Positions 8,643 to 17,641 of a DNA stretch of 64,000 nt are shown here, one piece after another. This DNA comes from Pseudomonas costantinii (GTDB lineage: Bacteria > Pseudomonadota > Gammaproteobacteria > Pseudomonadales > Pseudomonadaceae). Every line of letters starts with the position of its first letter. The stretch's first letter is position 1. The notes beneath the pieces were generated by a model, which was not told the DNA's origin, did not search any database, and saw only the letters and a list, made by a program, of their open reading frames with translations. The stretch covers positions 1 through 64,000 of the forward strand of contig NZ_MDDR01000061.1 of the NCBI RefSeq assembly GCF_001870435.1, in the 5' to 3' direction. The position numbers and the translations under genes are program-made.

Positions 8643-9752
8643 ATGTCCGCTGCACCTCCCTCGCCTCAGGTCATGCCTGAAGACACCGTCAACGGCCAAC
8701 GCGGCAAGGCACGCCGGATACTCCTGACATTAGGCACCACTGCGCTATTGATCGGCCTGGGCTGGGCCGGCTGGTGGTGGCTCACCGGGCGTTTTATCGA
8801 GACCACCGACGACGCCTATCTGCAAGCCGACAGCATCAGCGTGGCGCCAAAGATCAACGGCTATGTCGCCGAAGTGCTGGTGAGCGATAACCAGAACGTG
8901 AAGCGCGGCGACATCCTGGTGCGCCTGGACGCGCGCAAATACCAAGCGGTCAGCGATGAAGCCTCGGCAACCATTGCCGCGCGCAATGCCGACTTCGCCA
9001 AAGCCCAGGCCGACCTGGTGCAACAGGACTCGACCATCGCCGAGGCCCGCGCGCAACTGCAAGGTGCCGAAGCCGACGCCCACCACGCGCAAACCGAAGT
9101 CGCCCGTTACGCGCCACTGGCACGTTCAGGCGCCGAGCCGGAAGAACGCCTGGCGCAACTCAATAACCAATGGGCACAAGCCCGCAGCACGGTGGCGGCC
9201 AAGCAAGCGGCCTTGAGTTCCAGTCAAACCCGCTACGGCACGCTTGAGGCCCAACTCAAACAGGCGCAGGCGCAACTCGGCGTGGCCAAGGCCAGCGAGG
9301 CGCAGAGTCAATTGGACGTGGATGACGCCGTGATTCGCAGCCCCCTGGATGGCCGTGTAGCCGATCGCGGCGTACGTGTCGGCCAGTATGTGCAGCCAGG
9401 CACTCGCTTGCTGACAGTGGTACCGATCAGCGCGATTTACCTCACCGCCAACTACAAAGAAACCCAAATCGGCGAGATGCGCCCCGGCCAGAGCGTCACC
9501 GTGCATGTGGATGCGCTGCCAGGCCGTAACCTGCAAGGCCACATCGACAGCCTCTCCCCCGGCACCGGCGCGCAGTTCGCGTTGCTGGCGCCGTCGAATG
9601 CCACCGGCAACTTCACAAAAATCGTTCAGCGCGTCCCGGTGCGCATTTCCCTGGATGTACCGGATGACGTCCGCGTAGCCCTGATGCCGGGCTTATCGGC
9701 GACGGTTGAAGTCGACACCCGCACCCACGGCGCAGACGCCAATCATGGCTGA
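8643..9752 (+). CDS. EmrA/HlyD-family periplasmic adaptor of a tripartite pump
   Basis: Membrane-fusion protein linking a DHA2 pump to an outer-membrane channel. One N-terminal span (about 25-48) is followed by the hallmark ETTDDAYLQADS, a barrel-sandwich (lipoyl-like) half, a long coiled coil with Ala/Gln/Glu repeats (about 105-215) and the returning lipoyl half DDAVIRSPLDGRVADRGV. 369 residues, normal length. ATG at 8643 has GGAG 8 bases upstream. Its end overlaps the next gene by 8 bases, so the two are translationally coupled. Confidence 0.92.
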   Translation: MSAAPPSPQVMPEDTVNGQRGKARRILLTLGTTALLIGLGWAGWWWLTGRFIETTDDAYLQADSISVAPKINGYVAEVLVSDNQNVKRGDILVRLDARKYQAVSDEASATIAARNADFAKAQADLVQQDSTIAEARAQLQGAEADAHHAQTEVARYAPLARSGAEPEERLAQLNNQWAQARSTVAAKQAALSSSQTRYGTLEAQLKQAQAQLGVAKASEAQSQLDVDDAVIRSPLDGRVADRGVRVGQYVQPGTRLLTVVPISAIYLTANYKETQIGEMRPGQSVTVHVDALPGRNLQGHIDSLSPGTGAQFALLAPSNATGNFTKIVQRVPVRISLDVPDDVRVALMPGLSATVEVDTRTHGADANHG

Positions 9753-11313
9753 AGCGCTGATGACCGAGGTGGTCGCCGAGAAACCGCGCAACGCCTCGCT
9801 GACCGATTGGATTGCCGTCGCCGCAGGGGCACTGGGCGCGTTGCTGGCGACGCTCGACGTGTCGATCACCAACTCGGCGCTGCCGCAGATCCAGGGCCAA
9901 ATCGGCGCCACCGGCACCGAGGGCACCTGGATCGCCACCGGCTACCTGATGTCGGAAATCGTCATGATCCCCCTCGCCGCCTGGCTCACACGGGTATTCG
10001 GCCTGCGCCGCTTCCTGATCGGCACGGCCTTGATGTTTACGGTTTTTTCGATGTTCTGTGGCCTGTCTTCCAGCCTTGGCGCAATGATCGCCGGGCGCAT
10101 TGGCCAGGGTTTTGCCGGCGGTGCGATGATCCCGACCGCACAAACCATTGTGCGTACGCGCCTGCCCCCACATCAGTTGGCGATCGGCACAACAATGTTC
10201 GGCATGACCGTGATCCTCGGCCCGTTGCTGGGTCCGGTCATCGGCGGCTGGCTGACGGAAAATATCAACTGGCGCTGGTGCTTCTTTCTCAACCTGCCCA
10301 TCAGCATCGCCCTGATCACCCTGCTAATCACCGGCTTGCCGACTGAGCGCATGAACCTGCAACGTTTTATCAGCGCTGACTGGCTGGGCATCCTCGGCCT
10401 GGCGATGGGCCTGAGTTCGCTGACCGTGGTGCTTGAAGAAGGCCAACGCGAACACTGGTTTGACTCATCGCTGATCACCTGGCTGAGCATCGCCACCGTC
10501 ACCGGTTTCTTCCTGATTGCCATCGGGCAGTTCCGTTCAAGCACGCCGATCCTGCGCCTGCAATTGGTGCTCAACAAAAGCTTTGGCAGTGTGCTGTTGA
10601 TTGGCACCGCCGTCGGTGCCGGGATTTATGGCACGGCGTATCTGGTGCCACAGTTCCTTGGCATCTTGTCCGGCTACAACGCTCAGCAGTCAGGTTCCAT
10701 CATGCTGCTGTCAGGCATTCCGGCATTTCTGCTGATGCCGATATTGCCGAGGATGCTTGGCCGCTACGACCTGCGCTGGATGGTCGGTGCCGGTCTGTTG
10801 TTGTATTGGGCCAGTTGTTTTGTCGACACCCAACTTACCGCCGACAGCGTTGGCCATGACTTCGTCTGGTCGCAATTGCTGCGAGGCTTCGGGCAGATCC
10901 TGGTGATGATGCCCCTCAGCCAATTGTCGATGCGCTCGGTCGAGACGCGAAACGCCGGGGATGCCGCAGGCCTCTACAACATGTCGCGCAACCTCGGTGG
11001 CACGATCGGGCTGGCGTTGCTGGGCGTGTTGATGGACCGGCGCAGTCACTTTCATGACGACAGACTGCGCGAAGGCATCCTGGCTAACAGCCAATTGGCC
11101 CAGGACCACATGGCGAGCAACACCGCCAGCTACCTGGCGCAAACCGGCGATGCCTCCACGGCGCAGTTGCAGGCGTTTGCCCAACTCGCCAGTGACATTG
11201 CGCGACAGGCCTCCGTGATGGCCTACAACGATTCATTTTACGTACTGGGACTCGCGATGCTGGCGTGCCTGCCCCTGATCTTCATCTTGAAAAAGCCCAC
11301 GGTACGACCATGA
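9745..11313 (+). CDS. DHA2-family drug:proton antiporter (EmrB/QacA type)
   Basis: Fourteen-span MFS exporter (522 residues) of the EmrB subfamily. It starts DWIAVAAGALGALLATLDVSI, the usual first span with the acidic LD motif, and has the antiporter motif C region MFGMTVILGPLLGPVIGG near the fifth span. ATG at 9745 overlaps the adaptor stop by 8 bases; ATG at 9760 is an alternative. It works with the adaptor before it and the channel lipoprotein after it. Drug specificity cannot be read from the sequence. Confidence 0.92.
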   Translation: MAEALMTEVVAEKPRNASLTDWIAVAAGALGALLATLDVSITNSALPQIQGQIGATGTEGTWIATGYLMSEIVMIPLAAWLTRVFGLRRFLIGTALMFTVFSMFCGLSSSLGAMIAGRIGQGFAGGAMIPTAQTIVRTRLPPHQLAIGTTMFGMTVILGPLLGPVIGGWLTENINWRWCFFLNLPISIALITLLITGLPTERMNLQRFISADWLGILGLAMGLSSLTVVLEEGQREHWFDSSLITWLSIATVTGFFLIAIGQFRSSTPILRLQLVLNKSFGSVLLIGTAVGAGIYGTAYLVPQFLGILSGYNAQQSGSIMLLSGIPAFLLMPILPRMLGRYDLRWMVGAGLLLYWASCFVDTQLTADSVGHDFVWSQLLRGFGQILVMMPLSQLSMRSVETRNAGDAAGLYNMSRNLGGTIGLALLGVLMDRRSHFHDDRLREGILANSQLAQDHMASNTASYLAQTGDASTAQLQAFAQLASDIARQASVMAYNDSFYVLGLAMLACLPLIFILKKPTVRP

Positions 11314-12731
11314 TTGCTCGCCCCCTTCCCCTGCTTCTGGCCATAGGCCTGTTGTCTGCCTGCACCGTGGGCCCGGATTACCAAGGCGCGCCGAATGTCG
11401 CGCCCAAAACCCTGGCTGCCGGCCGTTTGCCCCATGCAGACAGCGCCTCGTCAACCACGCCCGCCGTCGCCCAATGGTGGCGAACCCTGGGTGACTCACA
11501 GCTCAATGCATTGATCGACCAGGCGCTGCAAAACAGCCCCGATATTGCCACGGCCCAAGCACGTTTAAGACAGTCGCGTGCCAGCCTCAGCGGTGCCCGC
11601 GCCGACGCGATGCCCAAAGTCACCGGTGATGCGGCAATGCTCAGACTGCGCTCTCCCGACACCTCCGCGCTGGGTGGCAGCAGCAGCGGTGGCCGCGGCC
11701 CATTGAGCTTGTATCTGGCGGGTTTCGATGCCAGTTGGGAGGCCGACCTGTTCGGCGGCACCCGCCGTGCAGTGGAAGCCGCGCAAGCAGAAGCCGAGTC
11801 ATCTCAAGCACAACTGGCCGATGCCCAAGTGCAGTTGGCCGCCGACGTGGTCCAAGCCTATACCGACCTGCGTGATCAACAAGCACGGCTTGCGCTGGTC
11901 GAAGCCAGCGTCGATATCGAAAACCAGGCCCTGGACCTCACTCAGCAACGCCGAGAGCGTGGCGTGGCCTCACAACTGCAACTGGAACAGGTACTCACCC
12001 AGGCCGAAAACACCCAAGCCCAGCGTCTGCCGCTGCAAGCCTCCATCGTCGAATCCCTCGACCAACTGGACTTGCTCTGCGGCCTGGAACCCGGTGAGCT
12101 CGATAGCCGTCTCGCCACTGCCCAAGCCCTGCCCGCCATTCCCCGCGAAGTGCCCCTGGCCGACCCCGCTGCCATCCTGAAAGCCCGGCCCGACATCCGC
12201 GCGGCTGAGCGTAAATTGGCGTCCAGCAATGCGCAGATCGGCGAAAAGACCGCCGACTGGTTTCCCAAACTCAGCCTGACGGGCGACCTGTCGTTCTCGG
12301 CCAGCGATCCGGGGCACCTGGCGCGCAAGGAAAGCGGGACGTGGTTGATATTGCCGCGGTTCACCTGGAATGCACTGGATTTCGGCCGCGTGGCAGCCAG
12401 CGTCAAAGGCGCAGAAGCCGGGCGCGATGAGGCGCTTGCGCAATACAAAAGCGTCGTGCTGAGTGCATTGCGTGATGCTGATGTGGCGTTAGCACGCTAT
12501 GGTCATCAGCGTCAGAACGTTGTGATACTGCGCAATGTGGAATCTTCGGCAGTACGCGCGGCGGATCTGACACGTCAACGCTATCGCGCCGGCACCGCGA
12601 GTACGCTGGATTGGCTGGATGCCGAGCGCACGCGGTATCAGGCTCAGGAGAGTCGGATTTCCGGGGATGCCGAGCTGCTGAAAGACTTTGCGTCGCTGCA
12701 TAAGGCGCTGGGATTGGGGTGGACCTTATGA
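11310..12731 (+). CDS. NodT/OprM-like outer-membrane channel lipoprotein
   Basis: Outer-membrane factor of the tripartite pump, 473 residues. It has a lipoprotein signal with lipobox LLSAC (Cys18) and two TolC-type repeats visible as paired helices. The first half contains SDSQLNALIDQALQNSPDI-type sequence, and the second has KARPDIRAAERKLASSNAQIG, diagnostic of the NodT family. ATG at 11310 overlaps the pump gene stop by 4 bases (ATGA). The stop overlaps a further ATGA that opens a 12-codon frame leading into the GNAT gene. Confidence 0.92.
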   Translation: MIARPLPLLLAIGLLSACTVGPDYQGAPNVAPKTLAAGRLPHADSASSTTPAVAQWWRTLGDSQLNALIDQALQNSPDIATAQARLRQSRASLSGARADAMPKVTGDAAMLRLRSPDTSALGGSSSGGRGPLSLYLAGFDASWEADLFGGTRRAVEAAQAEAESSQAQLADAQVQLAADVVQAYTDLRDQQARLALVEASVDIENQALDLTQQRRERGVASQLQLEQVLTQAENTQAQRLPLQASIVESLDQLDLLCGLEPGELDSRLATAQALPAIPREVPLADPAAILKARPDIRAAERKLASSNAQIGEKTADWFPKLSLTGDLSFSASDPGHLARKESGTWLILPRFTWNALDFGRVAASVKGAEAGRDEALAQYKSVVLSALRDADVALARYGHQRQNVVILRNVESSAVRAADLTRQRYRAGTASTLDWLDAERTRYQAQESRISGDAELLKDFASLHKALGLGWTL

Positions 12732-12762
12732 ACGACATCAAGCTCATACACCAAGGAAGAAC

Positions 12763-13299
12763 ATGATCAACATTCGTGAAGCGACTAAAGCCGATCTCGA
12801 TGCACTGCGTGAAGTTGGCTGCGAGACCTACCGGGAGCATTTTTCGACCCTATGGTCTCCTGCCGGCATGCAGCAATTCCTCGATCAAGATTTCTCACCC
12901 GAGGCGCTTAACCAATCACTCGAATCTTCCGGCAGGCATTTGTGGCTGATCGCCTTAAGCGAAAGTGGCAGCGTCGTTGGATTTGCCAAGGTCAATTGGT
13001 CAGTGCCTGCGCCTTTAACCGGAGAAGTGGGCGCGGAGCTGCAAAAAATCTACTTCCTCAAATCCGCTGCGGGCCAGGGATATGGAAAGCGACTCCTGCA
13101 CTTCATACGTGACCTGGCCGCGCAGCGTGGAGAGCGCCTGCTCTGGCTGGATGTGCTCAAGACCAATGCAAATGCGCGGCGCTTTTATGAGGCCTTTGGT
13201 TTTCAGCACATGGGTGAAATCCCGTTCAATACAGACCTGACTGAAATCGGGATGGTGGTCATGGGGCTAGAGTTAAAGCAGCGTCAGGCGGGGAAGTAG
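12763..13299 (+). CDS. GNAT-family N-acetyltransferase
   Basis: Acetyl-CoA-dependent N-acetyltransferase, 178 residues, single GNAT domain. The acetyl-CoA loop is AAGQGYGKRLL (about 106-116). It is followed by the strand-helix WLDVLKTNANARRFYEAFGF typical of the family. ATG at 12763 has AAGGAAG 4 bases upstream. It is 31 bases after the efflux operon and probably cotranscribed, which suggests that a compound which is exported may also be acetylated; this is inference only. Confidence 0.88.
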   Translation: MINIREATKADLDALREVGCETYREHFSTLWSPAGMQQFLDQDFSPEALNQSLESSGRHLWLIALSESGSVVGFAKVNWSVPAPLTGEVGAELQKIYFLKSAAGQGYGKRLLHFIRDLAAQRGERLLWLDVLKTNANARRFYEAFGFQHMGEIPFNTDLTEIGMVVMGLELKQRQAGK

Positions 13300-13368
13300 A
13301 TGGAAGAGTTGATACAGGCTCTCAACGGACCCAGAACGGCCCAGCAGGAGCAGATTGAGTGACGATGA

Positions 13369-14232
13369 CTACACCTGAGGCCTTAGCGCGCTGATGATGA
13401 ACGCATGAAGACTGTTGACCGCCTTGGACCCGCGAGAGGCTCGGCTACGTAGAATCGAAACTTCCATGGGTTCAATGGCGCCTAAATCATGTTCGCTACT
13501 TAAGACGTGAAGCGATGCCTGCACGCTGCACTGAGTGATCGCGGCAATAGCGAGCCCACCCTCAACTGCAGCCACCTGGCCAGCTAAGCTGGAGCTGTTG
13601 TAGACCACCTTGAATTCGCGTCCCTGTTGGGTCAGTGAGTTCACTGCATAACGCCGAGCCAAACTTTCACTTTCGTAGACGGCTATAGGCAACGGGTCTC
13701 GCCTCCACAGTTCGAACTGGGGTGAGCCAACCCAAACCATGGGTTCTTTGAAGAGCAATGTACCGCTTTGAGGCGAGTCTCTGGACACCAACGCAAGATC
13801 AAGATCGCCGTTTCGCACGCGCGGGATAAGCGTGGTCGACTGTTCACAAGTCAGTTCTATTTCTACGCCAGCGTAGCGCGGAGAAAAACGCTTTAGAACC
13901 GGCGTGAGATACCGTGCCGCGTAGTCCTCCGCAACGCCAAGGCGGATTCGCCCGGTTAACTCTTCTCCGTGAAAAGCCGCTTGGGTCTCAGAGTGCAGTG
14001 CAAGCATGCGACGCGCGTAGCTCAGCAGTGTCTGGCCGTCAGAGGTCAGTTGAAGGTGTCTCGGGCCACGACTCAACACCTGTCGTCCAAGCGCGGCCTC
14101 CAGTTTTTTCATCTGCATGCTGACGGCAGACTGCGATCTGTTTACCTCATGGGCTGCGCCAGATAGCGAACCTGCATCCACCACTGCCACGAAGCACTTG
14201 AGCCAATCGATCTGCAAATCACTGGAAGGCAT
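13369..14232 (-). CDS. LysR-family transcriptional regulator
   Basis: LysR regulator of 287 residues. The N-terminal helix-turn-helix (DWLKCFVAVVDAGSLSGAA; SQSAVSMQMKKLEAALG) is followed by an effector-binding domain starting GRIRLGVAEDYAARYL. ATG at 14232 has AGGGG 8 bases upstream. It is divergent from a LysE exporter with a 112-base shared region, the classical arrangement in which the regulator senses an amino acid and controls its exporter. Confidence 0.9.
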   Translation of the reverse strand: MPSSDLQIDWLKCFVAVVDAGSLSGAAHEVNRSQSAVSMQMKKLEAALGRQVLSRGPRHLQLTSDGQTLLSYARRMLALHSETQAAFHGEELTGRIRLGVAEDYAARYLTPVLKRFSPRYAGVEIELTCEQSTTLIPRVRNGDLDLALVSRDSPQSGTLLFKEPMVWVGSPQFELWRRDPLPIAVYESESLARRYAVNSLTQQGREFKVVYNSSSLAGQVAAVEGGLAIAAITQCSVQASLHVLSSEHDLGAIEPMEVSILRSRASRGSKAVNSLHAFIISALRPQV

Positions 14233-14344
14233 CACTGTTACCCCTATTCGTTAATCGAATGGATAGAAGTTGAATTATGCGCTTTGCATGATAGTTGTTC
14301 ACCCGCAAGATTCAGGCCTGATTCAACACTTACTGGACCTGATC

Positions 14345-14953
14345 ATGTTATTTGAGACCTGGTTGCTCTATCTATTTACCTGCTGCGGCATCGCAGTAGT
14401 GCCAGGGCCTAATGCGTTATTGGTGCTTACCCACGGAGCCATTCACGGGCGTCGTAAAACGCTGTTCACCATCACAGGCGGCGTGCTCGGTTTTGCAGTC
14501 GTGCTTTCGCTTTGCGCTTTGGGATTGAGCGCGCTGATCCAAGCGTCGACCACTTGGTTCACCGCATTGAAGGTTGCTGGCGGGCTCTATCTGATCTGGC
14601 TGGGCTTTGGGCTGTGGCGGTCTGCCCCCATCAGTCTTGATACGACCGGCACTATAGGCATGCGACATTGGTCGCTGTTTCGCCAAGGGCTGCTATCCGC
14701 GATTTCAAATCCTAAAGCGCTACTGCTATTTACCGCGTTTATTCCTCCTTTCCTGGACCCGCACAGGAGCCTCATCGCGCAAACAGCCGCCATCGCGCTG
14801 ACCTACGCAGTCGTGGAATTCGCCGTTGAATACACCGTAGCCAGCGCTGCACACCGGGTGAGGCCTTGGCTCGCTCGGACTGGGCGCCGTTTCAATAAAG
14901 TCTGTGGTGGATTTTTTGTACTTTTAGGATTGGCCCTACCCACTCATGCCTGA
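14345..14953 (+). CDS. LysE/RhtB family exporter
   Basis: Second LysE-type exporter of the window, 202 residues, six predicted spans. The hallmark GIAVVPGPNALLVLTHG is at residues 15-31, and the ISNPKALLLFTAFIPPFLDP stretch is typical of RhtB members. ATG at 14345 is used; an open frame extends further upstream but has no membrane character. Probably controlled by the divergent LysR gene. Confidence 0.88.
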   Translation: MLFETWLLYLFTCCGIAVVPGPNALLVLTHGAIHGRRKTLFTITGGVLGFAVVLSLCALGLSALIQASTTWFTALKVAGGLYLIWLGFGLWRSAPISLDTTGTIGMRHWSLFRQGLLSAISNPKALLLFTAFIPPFLDPHRSLIAQTAAIALTYAVVEFAVEYTVASAAHRVRPWLARTGRRFNKVCGGFFVLLGLALPTHA

Positions 14954-14992
14954 AGGTGCAACTTCCCGAGGGAAAGCGGATAGGCCTTCATA

Positions 14993-15409
14993 TCAGTCGA
15001 TGACGACATCGGTACCCTCTGCCTTCAAACGAGCGAGGTTGTCCTTCATCTGCTGCAACCGCTCAGGTAAATGCCCTTGCCACCTTGTAACTTCAGCAAC
15101 GACTCGTAGCGGATCGGAAGAGCGATAAGAGAGCGTAGGATTACCGGGGAATTTCTTATCCGTCACGTTGGGATCATCCATAATTGGCCCCGTTGGCTTT
15201 ACGACATAAATCCGCTCTCGCTCACTGCCGAGTGCCAGCTCTGCCCCCCAGATTGCGGCATCCAGCGTGCCCGCGAAATAAACCCAGGACAGCGGTTTAC
15301 CTTCTGTGAAGTTAGACGGGTAGCCGACGCTGATCATGTCTCCTGGCGCCAGATCAGCCCGGGTACCGTGAAAGAACTGACGTGCAAACATGCTGGCAGT
15401 GCTTGACAT
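14993..15409 (-). CDS. arr: Rifampin ADP-ribosyltransferase (Arr)
   Basis: NAD-dependent enzyme that ADP-ribosylates rifamycins at the C23 hydroxyl and inactivates them. The 138-residue length and the whole chain match the small Arr family: FFHGTRADLAPGD (His14), WVYFAGTLDAAIWGAELA (Tyr44) and the segment IYVVKPTGPIMDDPN (Asp78/79), then FPGNPTLSYRS. These correspond to the His-Tyr-Asp active site of Arr. ATG at 15409 is preferred over ATG at 15391. It is a single gene. No transposon or integron features surround it, so it looks chromosomal and intrinsic rather than recently acquired. Confidence 0.9.
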   Translation of the reverse strand: MSSTASMFARQFFHGTRADLAPGDMISVGYPSNFTEGKPLSWVYFAGTLDAAIWGAELALGSERERIYVVKPTGPIMDDPNVTDKKFPGNPTLSYRSSDPLRVVAEVTRWQGHLPERLQQMKDNLARLKAEGTDVVID

Positions 15410-15445
15410 GGGTTCCCTACTCCTCAAGAAATCGGGTTCAGACTA

Positions 15446-15468
15446 CTATTTTTCGCTGGTAAAAATAG
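15446..15468. repeat. Perfect 8-bp inverted repeat upstream of arr
   Basis: CTATTTTT at 15446-15453 and AAAAATAG at 15461-15468 with a 7-base loop, 36 bases upstream of the arr start. It could be an operator or a weak terminator for the gene upstream (15545). It has no adjoining T-run beyond its own arm. Confidence 0.4.
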
Positions 15469-15544
15469 AGGTGGCCTGCCCCTATTTCACTCAGTCTGTC
15501 CGCTATCGAAGGAATCGCCGAAGACAGCGGGAAATATGCCTTGA

Positions 15545-16066
15545 TCAAGCACGTTCCTTGACTGATAAATCACTTTGCGCAGAGTTCACGAAGTAGGCCA
15601 ATGCATTCGCCACATGATTGGCAGCGACCAGAGAACTGATCGCCATCTTAAAACCTTGTTGAGATAAATTCGCTGGCTCGGAATGCCCGAGCTCAGTGGT
15701 ATCTCCCAGCATCTGGTTGAACATTGCGATGGCGTTAAACTTCGTGTCCTTATCGGTTTGCTGTCCATTTTTGTCGAAAGCCATGGAGCCGGATGTAAAT
15801 CGCGATGCGACGGTTTCGTCGATCAAGCCGCTCTCATAGAGCTTGGAACCGATTGTTGCCAACTCACGTGTACTGATCGACTTAAGGTCGTACCCCTTCA
15901 GAGAGTCCTTCAGTTCAGCGATGGCTTTCGAACCAGAGATTTTGAGGATATCTGCCGCTTCGTCCGTACTTTTTACGGTGAACGCGTTTTTTGTCTCGTG
16001 CGGATTTTTGATGACATAGGCCGCTGCCTGCTTTGACAGGGAAGCGGTTCCGATGGTTACGCTCAC
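15545..16066 (-). CDS. Unknown 173-residue protein
   Basis: Unrecognised protein, 173 residues, hydrophilic, Ser/Lys/Ala-rich, without a signal peptide or membrane span. It starts at GTG 16066 with GGAGG 8 bases upstream; no ATG fits. The sequence looks helical with two segments, KGYDLKSISTRELATIGSKLY and LSQQGFKMAISSLVAANHVANA. The helical, Ser-rich, signal-free character is reminiscent of secreted or flagellar-type accessory proteins, but there is no match strong enough to name it. Confidence 0.65.
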   Translation of the reverse strand: MSVTIGTASLSKQAAAYVIKNPHETKNAFTVKSTDEAADILKISGSKAIAELKDSLKGYDLKSISTRELATIGSKLYESGLIDETVASRFTSGSMAFDKNGQQTDKDTKFNAIAMFNQMLGDTTELGHSEPANLSQQGFKMAISSLVAANHVANALAYFVNSAQSDLSVKERA

Positions 16067-16226
16067 TTAATAATCCTCCATGATTGTTTCGCATTAACCG
16101 TGCTATCGACTGGCTATTGAAGTTCTTAAGTGGCAGAAATTTCACCACGCCACCAAGGAGAAACCGGAGCAGCCCCCTATTTCGCTGATCTGGCCCAGCA
16201 ACTAATTGCCGGGCCAGCAGGCGCAG

Positions 16227-16583
16227 TTAAAGCAGGACAGTGGAAAGCATCCCCAAGGCGCCCAAAACGAACCCAATCAGTGCGCCTCGTCCTGGTGCTT
16301 CATGAAACAACGACCAGACCACCACCGGCTCAAGCAGCAACAAAGAGGTGACTGAGACCACGGTGACGATCCAGATATCACCGACAGCAACGTACCCCAG
16401 CCAATAGGCACCCAGCAGGCAAAGTCCTGCAAAGCACATGAGTACAACGGGAAGTACGAACGCCTCCCATGAACCACTGCCTGTTTGGGCAAGCTTGGCG
16501 GTTACCACCTCACTGTAGATTGCACAAAACTCACCGATCACCATCAACCCTAGAGCAGAAACTCCGAGTAATTCTTTGGACAT
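16227..16583 (-). CDS. Small four-span transporter, SMR/DMT-like
   Basis: 118-residue inner-membrane protein with four hydrophobic segments, size and spacing as in small multidrug resistance (EmrE-like) proteins and half-EamA transporters. The first span holds two acidic residues (GEFCAIYSEVV), and EmrE-type proteins need one conserved Glu there; the third and fourth spans contain LLLLEPVVVW and GALIGFVLGALGML. AAGGAG lies 8 bases upstream of the ATG. Specificity is unknown, and a second subunit could be needed. Confidence 0.7.
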   Translation of the reverse strand: MSKELLGVSALGLMVIGEFCAIYSEVVTAKLAQTGSGSWEAFVLPVVLMCFAGLCLLGAYWLGYVAVGDIWIVTVVSVTSLLLLEPVVVWSLFHEAPGRGALIGFVLGALGMLSTVLL

Positions 16584-16711
16584 ATCAAAAACTCCTTCGC
16601 ATTCAGCGCGCTATTTTTCAGTTCCCAGCTAGCGATGCCGCTACCCAGGGACTCGTCGCAGTGATACGAAGCAGCTTTGAATAGGCCTGAATTACCGAAG
16701 TGCTTTTCCAT
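16550..16711 (-). CDS. Possible 53-residue protein overlapping the SMR-like gene
   Basis: ATG at 16711 is preceded by AAGGA 7 bases upstream and opens a 53-codon frame. It contains the ribosome site of the SMR-like gene and overlaps its start by 34 bases in another frame. Such an arrangement would couple the two genes. The peptide (MEKHFGNSGLFKAASYHC at the start) resembles nothing known to me. It may be an upstream regulatory frame or chance. Confidence 0.3.
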   Translation of the reverse strand: MEKHFGNSGLFKAASYHCDESLGSGIASWELKNSALNAKEFLICPKNYSEFLL

Positions 16712-17010
16712 GCTCATGTCCTTCAAAGGGGGGGAGTCTCAACGACCACATCAGGTCGCTCGCTCCGATCATACGTTCCGTTAACCCGCATGAACAACCC
16801 GCTCCGCGGCAGCCTGTCGTTACCCGCCCAGGATCACTGATCCAGAAAAACTCATTTGGCGTTTTTCCAAGAAGGCTTGATTTTTCTCAATGCCGTCCTG
16901 CACACCAGGAGTGGCGACTGTAATTCTCCGGTGCATTTTCGTCTTGCATGGAAGCAACCCATTGCTCAGGATGGCGGCCTGATTTCAATCTTTGCAAGAA
17001 GGATCGACGC
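16712..17010. other. Intergenic region, no gene seen
   Basis: 299 bases between the SMR-like operon (minus) and the acetyltransferase (plus). Both promoters should lie here. A 13-base palindrome (GGATCACTGATCC at 16831-16843) could be an operator. No RNA gene or conserved repeat is recognised. Confidence 0.35.
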
Positions 17011-17634
17011 ATGAGGCTATTGCGTAAATGGCGCGAACATCAAGAGCGCAAGGCGTTGCGCGCACTCTCTACCTTGGAGCGTTCTACGCAAAAACTGCGC
17101 AACCGTTATCCCGACTACAGTTTTGGCCTGGGCACCTACGGCGACCTAAAGGTTCACGACTGGCATGAAGGGACAACCCTGCGTGTCGGCGCCTATACGT
17201 CCATTGCCGGCAACGTGGAAGTGTATCTGGGCGGCCACCATCGCACCGATTGGCTCAGTTGCTACCCCTTCCCGGCCAAGATCGACAGCGTCGCCCACAT
17301 CACCGATTTTGGTGGCAGCAAAGGCGACGTGACCATTGGAAATGACTGCTGGATCAGTTCGCACGCGAAGATTTTGTCTGGCGTTACGATTGGCAATGGC
17401 GCGGTGGTGGCGGCAGGCTCAATGGTCACCAAGGATGTTGCGCCTTACTCCATCGTTGGCGGGAACCCGGCCAAGCATATCCGTTGGCGATTTGACGAGC
17501 CGACTCGCTTGACCCTGGAACAGTCTGCCTGGTGGGATTGGCCGGAGTCGGAGGTTCGTGCGATCGCGCATTTGCTGTGCAGTACGGATATCGCTCCATT
17601 TGTGAAATACCTACAGGAGCGGCCACTGAAGTGA
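17011..17634 (+). CDS. CatB-like xenobiotic O-acetyltransferase (hexapeptide repeat)
   Basis: Left-handed beta-helix acyltransferase, 207 residues, of the CatB/Vat type that acetylates hydroxyls of antibiotics or sugars with acetyl-CoA. Hexapeptide repeats run from about 45 to 155, including VTIGNDCWISSHAKILSGVTIG and IVGGNPAKHIRWRF. The inserted loop GGHHRTDWLSCYPF carries the catalytic His of the family. ATG at 17011 has AAGGA 7 bases upstream. The first 40 residues are basic and predicted helical. Whether the substrate is an antibiotic or a cell-surface sugar cannot be told. Confidence 0.85.
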   Translation: MRLLRKWREHQERKALRALSTLERSTQKLRNRYPDYSFGLGTYGDLKVHDWHEGTTLRVGAYTSIAGNVEVYLGGHHRTDWLSCYPFPAKIDSVAHITDFGGSKGDVTIGNDCWISSHAKILSGVTIGNGAVVAAGSMVTKDVAPYSIVGGNPAKHIRWRFDEPTRLTLEQSAWWDWPESEVRAIAHLLCSTDIAPFVKYLQERPLK

Positions 17635-17641
17635 AGCGCCA

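Noticed and set aside
12728..12766. 12-codon frame joining the outer-membrane gene to the GNAT gene
   Set aside because: Both ends overlap by ATGA, but the frame is too short and featureless; more likely a translational spacer.
16831..16843. GGATCACTGATCC palindrome as an operator
   Set aside because: Too short and common to support without a second copy or known regulator; mentioned only within the intergenic entry.
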